Made by a program: the position numbers and the translations under genes. The notes below the pieces were generated by a model. The model had not been told where the DNA came from. It did not search any database and worked only from the letters and a program-made list of their open reading frames with translations. Below are positions 1 to 5,988 of a stretch of 14,768 nucleotides of DNA, piece after piece. Numbering within the stretch: the stretch's first letter is position 1; each line of letters begins with the position of its first letter. The DNA comes from Ruminococcus sp. Lineage in GTDB: Bacteria > Bacillota > Clostridia > Oscillospirales > Ruminococcaceae. The stretch is from NCBI GenBank assembly GCA_017961625.1, contig JAGCWY010000002.1, positions 1 through 14,768 of the forward strand. Reading direction: 5' to 3'.

Positions 1-180
1 CTTTACTCCTGCATACTCTGCGATAAGTCTTTCCACCTCGTTGATGTTCTCTCCTGCTGTCGTGATCCAGTTCTTTTCAAATGCATCATTCACCCACTTC
101 TGCTCGTCACCGTGCATAGTAGGAGAGGAAAGCCATATTTTCTCTGCAAACGGCTTTGCATTGCTTTTGTTTACAAACAT
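1..180 (-). CDS. DegT/DnrJ/EryC1/StrS-family PLP aminotransferase, N-terminal part (cut by window edge)
   Basis: The 60 visible codons begin MFVNKSNAKPFAEKIWLSSP and continue with THGDEQ-like and NWITTAGENI-type sequence. This is the usual start of DegT-family sugar aminotransferases (a strand ending LSSP, then a helix, then the W-[IV]-[TA]-x-x-G turn). Such enzymes transfer an amino group, usually from glutamate, to a keto-sugar nucleotide in the cytoplasm, often for surface glycans. The catalytic Lys lies beyond the edge and cannot be checked. The start at 180 is supported by GGAGAAGG about 7 nt upstream. The gene has its own promoter and reads leftward, so it is probably the first gene of another sugar-modification operon. 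It is a different protein from the complete DegT enzyme at 4597-5721. Confidence 0.85.
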   Translation of the reverse strand, partial: MFVNKSNAKPFAEKIWLSSPTMHGDEQKWVNDAFEKNWITTAGENINEVERLIAEYAGVK

Positions 181-283
181 CCAATTACCTTCTCCATAAA
201 ATTATTGATATGATCTGAGATAGTTTTATTTCAAAAAACTTAATGCGACCTGATCCGTTCCTCAAAATCACACACACAAATTT

Positions 284-312
284 ATTATACTATTTGCCGC
301 TTTAAAAATCAA
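284..312 (-). promoter_or_regulatory. Sigma-A type promoter for the left-edge aminotransferase
   Basis: On the minus strand TTGATT (312-307) is followed by a 17-bp spacer and a perfect TATAAT (289-284). Transcription would start near 277 and give a leader of about 97 nt before the ATG at 180. This is read directly from sequence. The region 181-512 holds no gene; apart from this promoter and the hairpin at 424-441 it is AT-rich and featureless. Confidence 0.6.
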
Positions 313-423
313 TCCCTAATCCATATAATAATAGCCGATTTATGCTATTTTCGGCAATTTGTACAAGTTTATTCCATATAGCAAATTTATATGAACTCTT
401 TGATATATCAGCATAAGTAAAAC

Positions 424-441
424 GACCGCTTCACAGCGGTC
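424..441 (-). terminator. Short hairpin, possible weak terminator after the lipoprotein gene
   Basis: Perfect 7-bp stem (GACCGCT/AGCGGTC) with a 4-nt loop, about 70 bp past the stop of the lipoprotein gene. In the minus direction it is followed by GTTTTACTT, a short U-tract. In the plus direction a run of A follows, so it fits a minus-strand terminator better, but it is short. Confidence 0.4.
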
Positions 442-512
442 ATCATAAAAAAAAATTAATTTACACCAAGACTAACGACTGCATTTTTACAGCAAACAAA
501 TTATCTTCGCAG

Positions 513-1619
513 TCATTTTTCATTCAGAACTCCAACATTGAAGAACACTATCCTTATACCTTCGCAGGATCCGCAAATAAAAACTTTTCCTTCAGGAACC
601 TCCACGCCGAGCTGCTCAGCGCTGTAGAAACCGAATATTTCCTTCTTTGCAACTTCGTATATATCATCATCAGAAAACTGTATCTCTATCTCCTTTTCTC
701 CCTTGTGTCTGCGCAGCACGTCTGCGATAGCTTTATCGTCTACGCTACTAAGGTATGAGCCGTCAACAACATAGTAATAATTATCGATAGAATTGCAAGT
801 CGGCACGAAATAATTGCTTCCCTTTTCAATACTGTGCTGGTCCTTGAAATGCTCGTCATCAGCCATGAAATAATAATGTGAGTAGTGCTTTTCTCCATCG
901 TCATCTCCGTAAAAAGCATCGTCACAGGCAGTATCCACCCAGTAGTACTTACCGTCAAGCCTTATGTAATTCCAGAGCTGATAATCGTTCCAGAACGCGC
1001 CGCATTCATATCCAAGCCTGTTCATGATATACTGGAAAGCCTGGTTTAACCCGTTATGCTGCGTATGACCTCGTACGAGGCACCCATATATAGTGTCTGT
1101 GAACTCGTCAGTATCATCATCCTGATACCATGTATTCTCTATCAGCCAATCGTGTACGAATAGTATCTTCTCCCAGTCCGAAGCGCCTTCCGGTATCTCA
1201 CTTATTATCCTGTCCGCAGCCTCAGATACCCTGTCACACATTTCCCTGACTTCACTTATCGGCATATCCTGATCCAGCGGTGAGATGCTCAGCCTCTTGT
1301 GACTGCCGTCACCGATATACGATGTATAGGATATATAAGCCCAGAATAATTCAGGATTCTCCCTGAGCACTCTTTGAGCTGTTTCCCTGAGTTTTTCCTT
1401 AGGCTCGATATTACCGCAGAATTCCATCAGAGTATCGAACTTCAACAGATGAGCGTATATAGCGTTGTACAGCTCCTCGTCCCCACCTATATATTCTGCG
1501 GCCAGAGTCTGAACAGTCGGCGCAACATAATCATCATATTCGTCGTAGTCCAGATACGTACAGCCGCATAAAAGCATAAGTGCCGCCATAAGCATAGCAG
1601 ATATTTTCAAAGTCTTCAT
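513..1619 (-). CDS. Lipoprotein with a degenerate transglutaminase-like domain
   Basis: A 368-residue protein. Residues 1-19 are a lipoprotein signal with lipobox LCGC (lipid-modified Cys20), so it should sit on the outer face of the membrane. Residues about 145-265 match the bacterial transglutaminase-like fold: an EKILFVHDWLIENT helix, then GCLVRG, then an AFQYIMNRLGYEC helix, then LWNYIRLDGKYYWVD. In active members the motif after the G-x-L-V-x-G turn is V-C-[ED]-G; here it is QHNG (187-190), so His188 stands where the catalytic Cys belongs. The HAWN motif is QLWN (214-217), so Gln214 replaces the catalytic His. Asp229 is kept. The domain is therefore probably non-catalytic, a binding or structural protein. 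AGGGGGGAG lies upstream of the ATG. A TTGACA at 1678-1673 (minus strand) could be its -35, though the -10 is poor. It is followed on the chromosome by the aminotransferase but has a separate hairpin. Substrate or partner unknown. Confidence 0.85.
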   Translation of the reverse strand: MKTLKISAMLMAALMLLCGCTYLDYDEYDDYVAPTVQTLAAEYIGGDEELYNAIYAHLLKFDTLMEFCGNIEPKEKLRETAQRVLRENPELFWAYISYTSYIGDGSHKRLSISPLDQDMPISEVREMCDRVSEAADRIISEIPEGASDWEKILFVHDWLIENTWYQDDDTDEFTDTIYGCLVRGHTQHNGLNQAFQYIMNRLGYECGAFWNDYQLWNYIRLDGKYYWVDTACDDAFYGDDDGEKHYSHYYFMADDEHFKDQHSIEKGSNYFVPTCNSIDNYYYVVDGSYLSSVDDKAIADVLRRHKGEKEIEIQFSDDDIYEVAKKEIFGFYSAEQLGVEVPEGKVFICGSCEGIRIVFFNVGVLNEK

Positions 1620-1697
1620 CTTCTCCCCCCTTCAGGAAATCACACTAATATGATGCCATATTCCCGACGATTTGTCAAGCCTGCTGCTCCGTACCAA

Positions 1698-1723
1698 AAA
1701 GGCTCCGGAATACCGGAGCCTTT
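1698..1723 (-). terminator. Rho-independent terminator of the LRR-dockerin gene
   Basis: An 8-bp GC-rich perfect stem (GGCTCCGG/CCGGAGCC), extended to 11 bp by AAA/TTT, with a 4-nt loop. On the minus strand it is followed by a run of five T. It sits 14 bp past the dockerin stop codon. Confidence 0.88.
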
Positions 1724-1736
1724 ATAAAACTTAATA

Positions 1737-2831
1737 TCACATTGATCTGAGAATGATCTTTCTGAGAGCCACAAGGTCAAAAACGCTTGTTACACCGTCG
1801 CCGTCAATATCACAGGAATACTCTGCCGGCTGCGCACCGAGGAGCACTCTCTGACACAGTACAAGATCGGCAACATCAACTGCGCCGTCGTGATTGAGGT
1901 CGCCCCTGAGAGCATATTCCTCATCGCTGAGCTCAGGCTCTGTCGAAACAGTTGTTGTAGTTGTCTCAGCAGTCGTTGTTTCAGTAGTCGTTTCTGTTGT
2001 CGTTGAGGTAGTTTCTGTTGTAGTTGCAGAAGCTTCCGTTGTTGTACTGAAAATAATACGTATCGTTGTTGTGGCAGTTGTAACACCTGGTACTGATGTT
2101 GTACTTTCCTTCGGAGCAGTTGTTGCAGTAGTTGTTGTCGTTGTGGCTGAAGATGTTGTTGTGGTAGTAGTTGTTGTTGATTCCGTTACAGGAGCATCAC
2201 CGAGAGAAACAAAATTATACTTATACGCATTTGCATAATTCTCTGCATTAGAGCCTGCATATGCATATATCGTTCCTCTAAAACTTGTTCCGTGAGTTGA
2301 ATAAGAGTTGCATATAGTTTCTGCCGAACCGCTTACTATACATTTCGGACTACGTATATATATTTCCTCCAGACCTGAGCAGTTACAGAAAGCCTGAGCA
2401 GCTATATAAGTAACATTCTCCGGAATATCAATACTCTTGAGCGATCTACAGCTTGCAAATGCGCCCCTGTTTATTGAGGTCACACTGCCCGGTATAGATA
2501 CTGATGTGATGCTGAGCTCGGCAAAGGCGCAGGCTCCGATCTCTGTTATACCGTCGCTTATCTCCACACTCGTTATCTGACTTCTGCGACTGTACCACGG
2601 AGTATTGGTGCTCATAGAGTATCCCGACATTGCACCTGTTCCCGTGATCTTAAGCACAGAATCTTCATACTCCCAGTGTACATTGTCTCCGCACTCACCC
2701 GAATCAGGAAGAGCAGCACCCACATGGCTCTGTGCTGTCAGCATATCTGTTCCCAATGCCCCAACGGGAACAGAAGAAAGTGCAGAAAAGCACATTGTCG
2801 CCGATACGACGGCTGATAAGATTTTTTTCAT
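1737..2831 (-). CDS. Secreted BspA-like leucine-rich repeat protein with Thr-rich linker and type I dockerin
   Basis: A 364-residue secreted protein. Residues 1-25 form a signal peptide (MKKILSAVVSATMCFSALSS). Residues about 45-205 are a BspA/LRR_5-type region: CGDNVHWEYEDSVLKITGTG, PWYSRRSQI, then repeats of the SVSIPGSVTSINRGAF type. Residues about 216-300 are an almost pure Thr/Ser/Ala/Glu linker. Residues about 308-364 are a type I dockerin with two calcium loops, DLNHDGAVDVAD and DIDGDGVTSVFD. Dockerins bind cohesins, so the protein is probably docked on a cellulosome scaffoldin or a cell-surface cohesin. The LRR region suggests binding rather than catalysis. A TTG start 5 codons upstream is possible, but GGAGG lies inside that extension, 8 nt before the ATG, so the ATG at 2831 is chosen. 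A -10 like TATAAT lies near 2886-2881 without a good -35. Confidence 0.92.
   Translation of the reverse strand: MKKILSAVVSATMCFSALSSVPVGALGTDMLTAQSHVGAALPDSGECGDNVHWEYEDSVLKITGTGAMSGYSMSTNTPWYSRRSQITSVEISDGITEIGACAFAELSITSVSIPGSVTSINRGAFASCRSLKSIDIPENVTYIAAQAFCNCSGLEEIYIRSPKCIVSGSAETICNSYSTHGTSFRGTIYAYAGSNAENYANAYKYNFVSLGDAPVTESTTTTTTTTSSATTTTTTATTAPKESTTSVPGVTTATTTIRIIFSTTTEASATTTETTSTTTETTTETTTAETTTTTVSTEPELSDEEYALRGDLNHDGAVDVADLVLCQRVLLGAQPAEYSCDIDGDGVTSVFDLVALRKIILRSM
1944..2186 (-). repeat. Low-complexity Thr-codon tract (dockerin linker)
   Basis: About 240 bp of imperfect ACA/ACT/ACG/ACC codons (seen on the plus strand as GTTGTAGTTGT-type sequence) encode the Thr-rich linker. Such tracts can change length by slippage. 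The codon mixture is varied, which argues against recent expansion. Confidence 0.8.
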
Positions 2832-2981
2832 TGTTATATCCTCCAATAATCATTATTACTGTATAACATACAGCATATATATTATAACATTTTATCCATG
2901 TTTTTACTATATCTTTTTTGCTAAATAAATTTCACAGAATAGGTAAATATGATTTTTTCTTTCCATAAATTGCGGTAGCAT

Positions 2982-3004
2982 CATGTCTGCTCCTCTCAGA
3001 CATG
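2982..3004. repeat. Perfect 8-bp inverted repeat in the divergent intergenic region
   Basis: CATGTCTG, 7-nt loop, CAGACATG, between the divergently transcribed dockerin gene and the membrane-protein operon. No T-run follows on either strand, so an operator or an mRNA hairpin is more likely than a terminator. The rest of 2847-3030 is AT-rich and shows nothing else. Confidence 0.45.
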
Positions 3005-3030
3005 TCCTTAATTTCCGCCAAACCCGATAG

Positions 3031-3063
3031 TTACAAATGTCACTGTGAATGTTATAAATGTCA
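3031..3063 (+). promoter_or_regulatory. Two direct repeats, 21-bp period, just upstream of the -35 (activator-type site)
   Basis: TTACAAATGTCA (3031-3042) and TTATAAATGTCA (3052-3063) differ at one base and are spaced two helical turns apart. The second copy ends 2 bp before the -35. Flanking positions also agree (a GA 5 bp before each copy, TGAA 3 bp after each). LytTR-family response regulators such as AgrA and ComE bind paired direct repeats of this period next to the -35. That family assignment is inference, and no regulator gene is in the window. Confidence 0.55.
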
Positions 3064-3065
3064 TC

Positions 3066-3094
3066 TTGAAACATTCATATTTTTGATATATAAT
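3066..3094 (+). promoter_or_regulatory. Near-consensus sigma-A promoter of the two-gene membrane operon
   Basis: TTGAAA (3066-3071), a 17-bp spacer, and a perfect TATAAT (3089-3094). The predicted start is near 3101, giving a leader of about 30 nt before the GTG at 3132. Confidence 0.8.
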
Positions 3095-3131
3095 CAGAGC
3101 ATAGAAACAAACCTGAAAAGGAATGATCTGA

Positions 3132-3713
3132 GTGAAAGTCAATTTCTTTGAGATAAAAAACTGTACAATGGACAGCTGCTGTGGTTATCCTGCTATCTTC
3201 GCTCCCGAGGGCACAGATGAGGGACTGCTGATGATGCGGGGCTTTACAAAGCAGATAAACGGTACCTGGTTCAGGTATCTGAATCAGTACGAATATGATT
3301 ATGTCATGCAGTTCAGCGGCTATGACGAGGTCACCATAGACCAGACATTTTTCAGCAGGATCAATATGCCTCCATCACAGCAGAGTGAGCCCATCGGATA
3401 TAAGGACCACGGAAAAACACCAACTGTCCTTTGTTATGTATCCCTTGGAATTATGCTGCTTGCGGTCGTCCTTTTTGGAATCGCGCCACACACATACAAA
3501 AGCGTTCCTTTAATATCAGAAGTTATACCCACAATGATCATTGCATCATTTATACTTGTCATAATAGTAAGGATAAACTATCCCGAAAGCACATTAGGAA
3601 AGGTACTGTTCACCGTATATATCGTAACGGTTGCATTGCTTTTTCTCATTGGTATATTAAGCTTTTTAGCATTAATGGTAGCCTGCAACGAATTTCTCAA
3701 TTCCTGCCGTTGA
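3132..3713 (+). CDS. Unknown membrane protein with soluble N-terminal half and three C-terminal helices
   Basis: A 193-residue protein not recognised as a known family. Residues 1-90 are soluble, rich in aromatic and acidic residues, with a CCGYP motif at 16-20. Residues about 97-116, 124-147 and 155-187 are hydrophobic and look like three membrane helices. The start is a GTG: AAAAGGA lies about 9 nt upstream, and the nearby ATG at 3124 reads straight into a stop. It is the first gene after a strong promoter and is followed after 22 bp by the Lgt-like gene, so the two are probably co-transcribed and may work together at the membrane. No function is proposed. Confidence 0.75.
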   Translation: MKVNFFEIKNCTMDSCCGYPAIFAPEGTDEGLLMMRGFTKQINGTWFRYLNQYEYDYVMQFSGYDEVTIDQTFFSRINMPPSQQSEPIGYKDHGKTPTVLCYVSLGIMLLAVVLFGIAPHTYKSVPLISEVIPTMIIASFILVIIVRINYPESTLGKVLFTVYIVTVALLFLIGILSFLALMVACNEFLNSCR

Positions 3714-3735
3714 AAAAATAAAAGGAGTGAAAAAT

Positions 3736-4473
3736 ATGAATATTAATACAGATTATACAATCATACCGCCTTATGCTGTCATGTTGCTTCTCGCCTGTAT
3801 TTCAGGTCTTGCATTGCAGTATTCACTGAATATACTTCGCGGAGCTGACAAAACAGTTTCATCGTGCATAACCATACTTTCGCCCATGCTCATGTTTTTC
3901 TTCGCCTCGCTTCTTTCTTATGCCTCTTCAGGCGGTACCAGACGCGGGCTTTCCTCAATGGGTGGTCTCTTAGGAATGTATGCCAGCGTATTCATACTTG
4001 CCGCAATAAAGCGCGACAGACATACCACAAAAATAACGCTTGAAAACTGCACCGTTGTGCTTCCACTGATATACAGCATTTCAAAAATGGGCTGCTGTTT
4101 TGCAGGTTGCTGTCACGGTATCCCCTATCACGGCGCGTTCTGTGTAAGCTATTCTGGAAAGGTTACCGAAAGCGGCTATCTCTTCCCTGTACAGTTTGCA
4201 GAGGTGTTGACCTTCTTCGTAATATTCATTATCGGCATGATAATGCTAAGAAATAACAGCAAGATAACAGCTATGTCCGTACTTATCGCTTCCGCAGCAG
4301 CAAAGGGACTCCTTGATTTTCTCCGCGAGTCACACATAGGAAAAATCATCTCCCTGAATCAGATACTCTGTCTTATTATCATAGCAGCAGGTATTATCTA
4401 CACTGTCGCAGTAAAAAGATTGAGTGAGAATAAAACAGTTATTAGTTCACCAGCAATTTCAAAACCTTTCTGA
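3736..4473 (+). CDS. Lgt-like integral membrane protein (prolipoprotein diacylglyceryl transferase superfamily), non-canonical
   Basis: A 245-residue, strongly hydrophobic protein with about seven membrane segments. It follows the Lgt plan: an H-G-G-L-like stretch (SSMGGLLG, 73-80), the signature GCCFAGCCHG (119-128), P-x-Q-x-x-E (151-156), and FLRE near the end (196-199, like the FFRE of Lgt). Lgt moves diacylglycerol from phosphatidylglycerol to the lipobox Cys of prolipoproteins. Two positions differ: Met75 where Lgt has the conserved His, and Lys117 where an Arg precedes the signature. It is thus more likely a paralogue with another or modified role than the housekeeping Lgt. The ATG at 3736 is preferred to the GTG at 3727, because AAAGGAG (3721-3727) overlaps that GTG and sits 8 nt before the ATG. 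Confidence 0.75.
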   Translation: MNINTDYTIIPPYAVMLLLACISGLALQYSLNILRGADKTVSSCITILSPMLMFFFASLLSYASSGGTRRGLSSMGGLLGMYASVFILAAIKRDRHTTKITLENCTVVLPLIYSISKMGCCFAGCCHGIPYHGAFCVSYSGKVTESGYLFPVQFAEVLTFFVIFIIGMIMLRNNSKITAMSVLIASAAAKGLLDFLRESHIGKIISLNQILCLIIIAAGIIYTVAVKRLSENKTVISSPAISKPF

Positions 4474-4511
4474 AATAATTTCTTTCATAAGAAATAACCA
4501 TATAAAATAAA

Positions 4512-4538
4512 CCCCTGAGAATCGCTCAGGGGCTTTTT
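4512..4538. terminator. Bidirectional terminator between convergent operons
   Basis: An 8-bp perfect stem (CCCCTGAG/CTCAGGGG), 5-nt loop, then CTTTTT on the plus strand, so it ends the Lgt-like operon. On the minus strand the stem is followed by TTTATTTTA, so it can also stop the polysaccharide cluster, whose last gene ends at 4597. Confidence 0.85.
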
Positions 4539-4596
4539 ATCGTACATCTCACAGACTTGTCCTGTTACAGATCACCTGATTTCTGTTCATAGCAAC

Positions 4597-5721
4597 TCAT
4601 TCCGCAGCTCTTTTGCAGCTGAGTACGATATCGCAAATCTTATCAACTGTCTCTATGCTGAGATCGGCATAGAGCGGAAGAGTGAGAACTCTCTTGCTGA
4701 TATGCAGAGCAATGGGCGTCTCGTTAACATCGTAAGCTCCGTGGAAGCAGTCGAATGTATTGGTAAGAGGATAGAAATACTTTCTTGCACCTATGCCGTT
4801 TTCAGCCAGAGCGTTGAATACTTCGTTCCTACTTGCACCGAATTCAAGCTCGTCAAATACCACCGGCATATAAGCGTAATTAGGCTCAACTCCAGGCTGA
4901 TCTCCGCAGAGCTTTATTCCGCTTATACCTGAAAGTCTTTCACGGTAGCGCTCCACAGCAGCCCTGCGCTTTGCAATCTCCTCGTTAAGGTGACGGAGAT
5001 TGCATATACCCATAGCCGCCTGAAACTCGTTCATCTTTGCGTTTCCTCCGACGAACTCGACTATCTCCGGACCACGGATACCGAAGTTCTTCATATCGTT
5101 CAGCTTCTGTACGAGAGTGTTGTCCGAGAAGCATACAGCTCCACCCTCAATTGTATTGAATACCTTTGTTGCATGGAAACTGAACATAGCAGCGTCACCA
5201 AAGCAGGCTGTGCTTACTCCGTTGTACTTAACGCCGAAGGCGTGAGCTGCATCGTATATTACCTTAAGTCCGTACTTGTTTGCTATTCTCTGAATCTCAT
5301 TTACGTCACAGAGATTGCCGTATACGTGAACAGGTACGATAGCACAGGTCCTGTCGGTGATAAGGCTCTCTATCCTGCTTACGTCAATGGTGTAATCGTC
5401 CTTGCGTATATCGCAGAAGACCGGCTTCAGGTTATTTCTCACGATAGCATGAGTAGTTGAAGCAAAAGTGAAAGGAGTAGTGATGACCTCTCCGTTTCTC
5501 GGAAGATTCATTGCTGCCAGCACGTTCTCCAGTGCAAGGTGTCCGTTTGTATAGAGCACAACATTAGGAACTCCGAGGAACTCCTCCAGATCAGACTGTA
5601 GTTGCTTGTGCTTTGCGCCCATATTGGTAAGCCAGTGGCTGTCCCAGAGCTCTTTTATCTCTTCACAATACTCCTCAAAAGAAGGCATTGATGAACGTGT
5701 TACCAGAATATTATTTGCCAT
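4597..5721 (-). CDS. DegT/DnrJ/EryC1/StrS-family PLP-dependent sugar aminotransferase
   Basis: A full-length 374-residue aminotransferase of the type acting on keto-deoxy-sugar nucleotides (such as dTDP-4-keto-6-deoxyglucose). It makes an amino sugar in the cytoplasm. Visible landmarks are the TNGHLALE turn (58-65) that binds PLP phosphate, TTPFTFAST (81-89), YDAAHAFG (156-163) with Asp157 for the PLP nitrogen, and FSFHATK (180-186) with Lys186 as the Schiff-base lysine. GAGGGAAC lies about 6 nt upstream of the ATG. It is the last gene of the polysaccharide cluster, just after the ATP-grasp remnant, and probably supplies an amino-sugar donor to one of the glycosyltransferases. The exact sugar and ring position cannot be told from sequence alone. 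Confidence 0.9.
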   Translation of the reverse strand: MANNILVTRSSMPSFEEYCEEIKELWDSHWLTNMGAKHKQLQSDLEEFLGVPNVVLYTNGHLALENVLAAMNLPRNGEVITTPFTFASTTHAIVRNNLKPVFCDIRKDDYTIDVSRIESLITDRTCAIVPVHVYGNLCDVNEIQRIANKYGLKVIYDAAHAFGVKYNGVSTACFGDAAMFSFHATKVFNTIEGGAVCFSDNTLVQKLNDMKNFGIRGPEIVEFVGGNAKMNEFQAAMGICNLRHLNEEIAKRRAAVERYRERLSGISGIKLCGDQPGVEPNYAYMPVVFDELEFGASRNEVFNALAENGIGARKYFYPLTNTFDCFHGAYDVNETPIALHISKRVLTLPLYADLSIETVDKICDIVLSCKRAAE

Positions 5722-5770
5722 ATCTGTTCCCTCACTATATTACTTTTTATAATTTTGTCTTTAAATATAA

Positions 5771-5785
5771 GCGGAGCTTTTCCGC
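5771..5785 (-). terminator. Weak hairpin after the ATP-grasp remnant
   Basis: A 5-bp stem (GCGGA/TCCGC), 5-nt loop, followed on the minus strand by TTATATTTAA. It lies between the remnant and the aminotransferase. It is too weak to be confident and could only partly reduce read-through. Confidence 0.25.
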
Positions 5786-5799
5786 GCAATATCATAAAT

Positions 5800-5988
5800 T
5801 TAATATGCTTCGTCCATGACAGAGGTATCGAAAAGGCACGTAAGCATTTCCTCGCCCTGATTGGCATACTTCTTTGCAAAGGCACCGGGGTCATAGTCAG
5901 TAACTATTGTGTATATACATATTCCCCTTGCTTTGAGCACAAGGCTTACGTTCTCGGGATTTGCCCCCAGTATCAGCAGTTTTTTCAT
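5800..5988 (-). pseudogene. Remnant of an ATP-grasp enzyme (N-terminus joined to a short C-terminal tail)
   Basis: A 62-codon ORF beginning MKKLLILGANPENVSLVLKA and continuing IYTIVTDYDPGAFAKKYA. This is the typical first 45 residues (Rossmann-like pre-ATP-grasp domain) of carbamoyl-phosphate-synthase-like ATP-grasp proteins of about 400 residues. The last 17 residues (NQGEEMLTCLFDTSVMD) no longer fit that domain but resemble the extreme C-terminal strand of such proteins. This suggests an in-frame internal deletion of most of the gene. The ATG overlaps the flippase stop (ATGA), so it was once a coupled operon gene. An intact enzyme here might have ligated an acyl or amino-acid group to the sugar amine made by the next enzyme. 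Assignment of the N-terminal part is fairly firm; that of the tail is inference. Confidence 0.65.

Noticed and set aside
1894..2238. Plus-strand Val-rich ORF
   Set aside because: It is the antisense of the Thr-rich linker (ACN read as GTN).
4990..5460. Plus-strand 156-codon ORF opposite the aminotransferase
   Set aside because: It lies wholly antisense to a clear DegT enzyme, with no ribosome binding site or recognisable domain.
5700..5894. Minus-strand 64-codon ORF between the remnant and the aminotransferase
   Set aside because: It is out of frame with both, with no recognisable sequence or ribosome binding site; it is read through the remnant's DNA in another frame.
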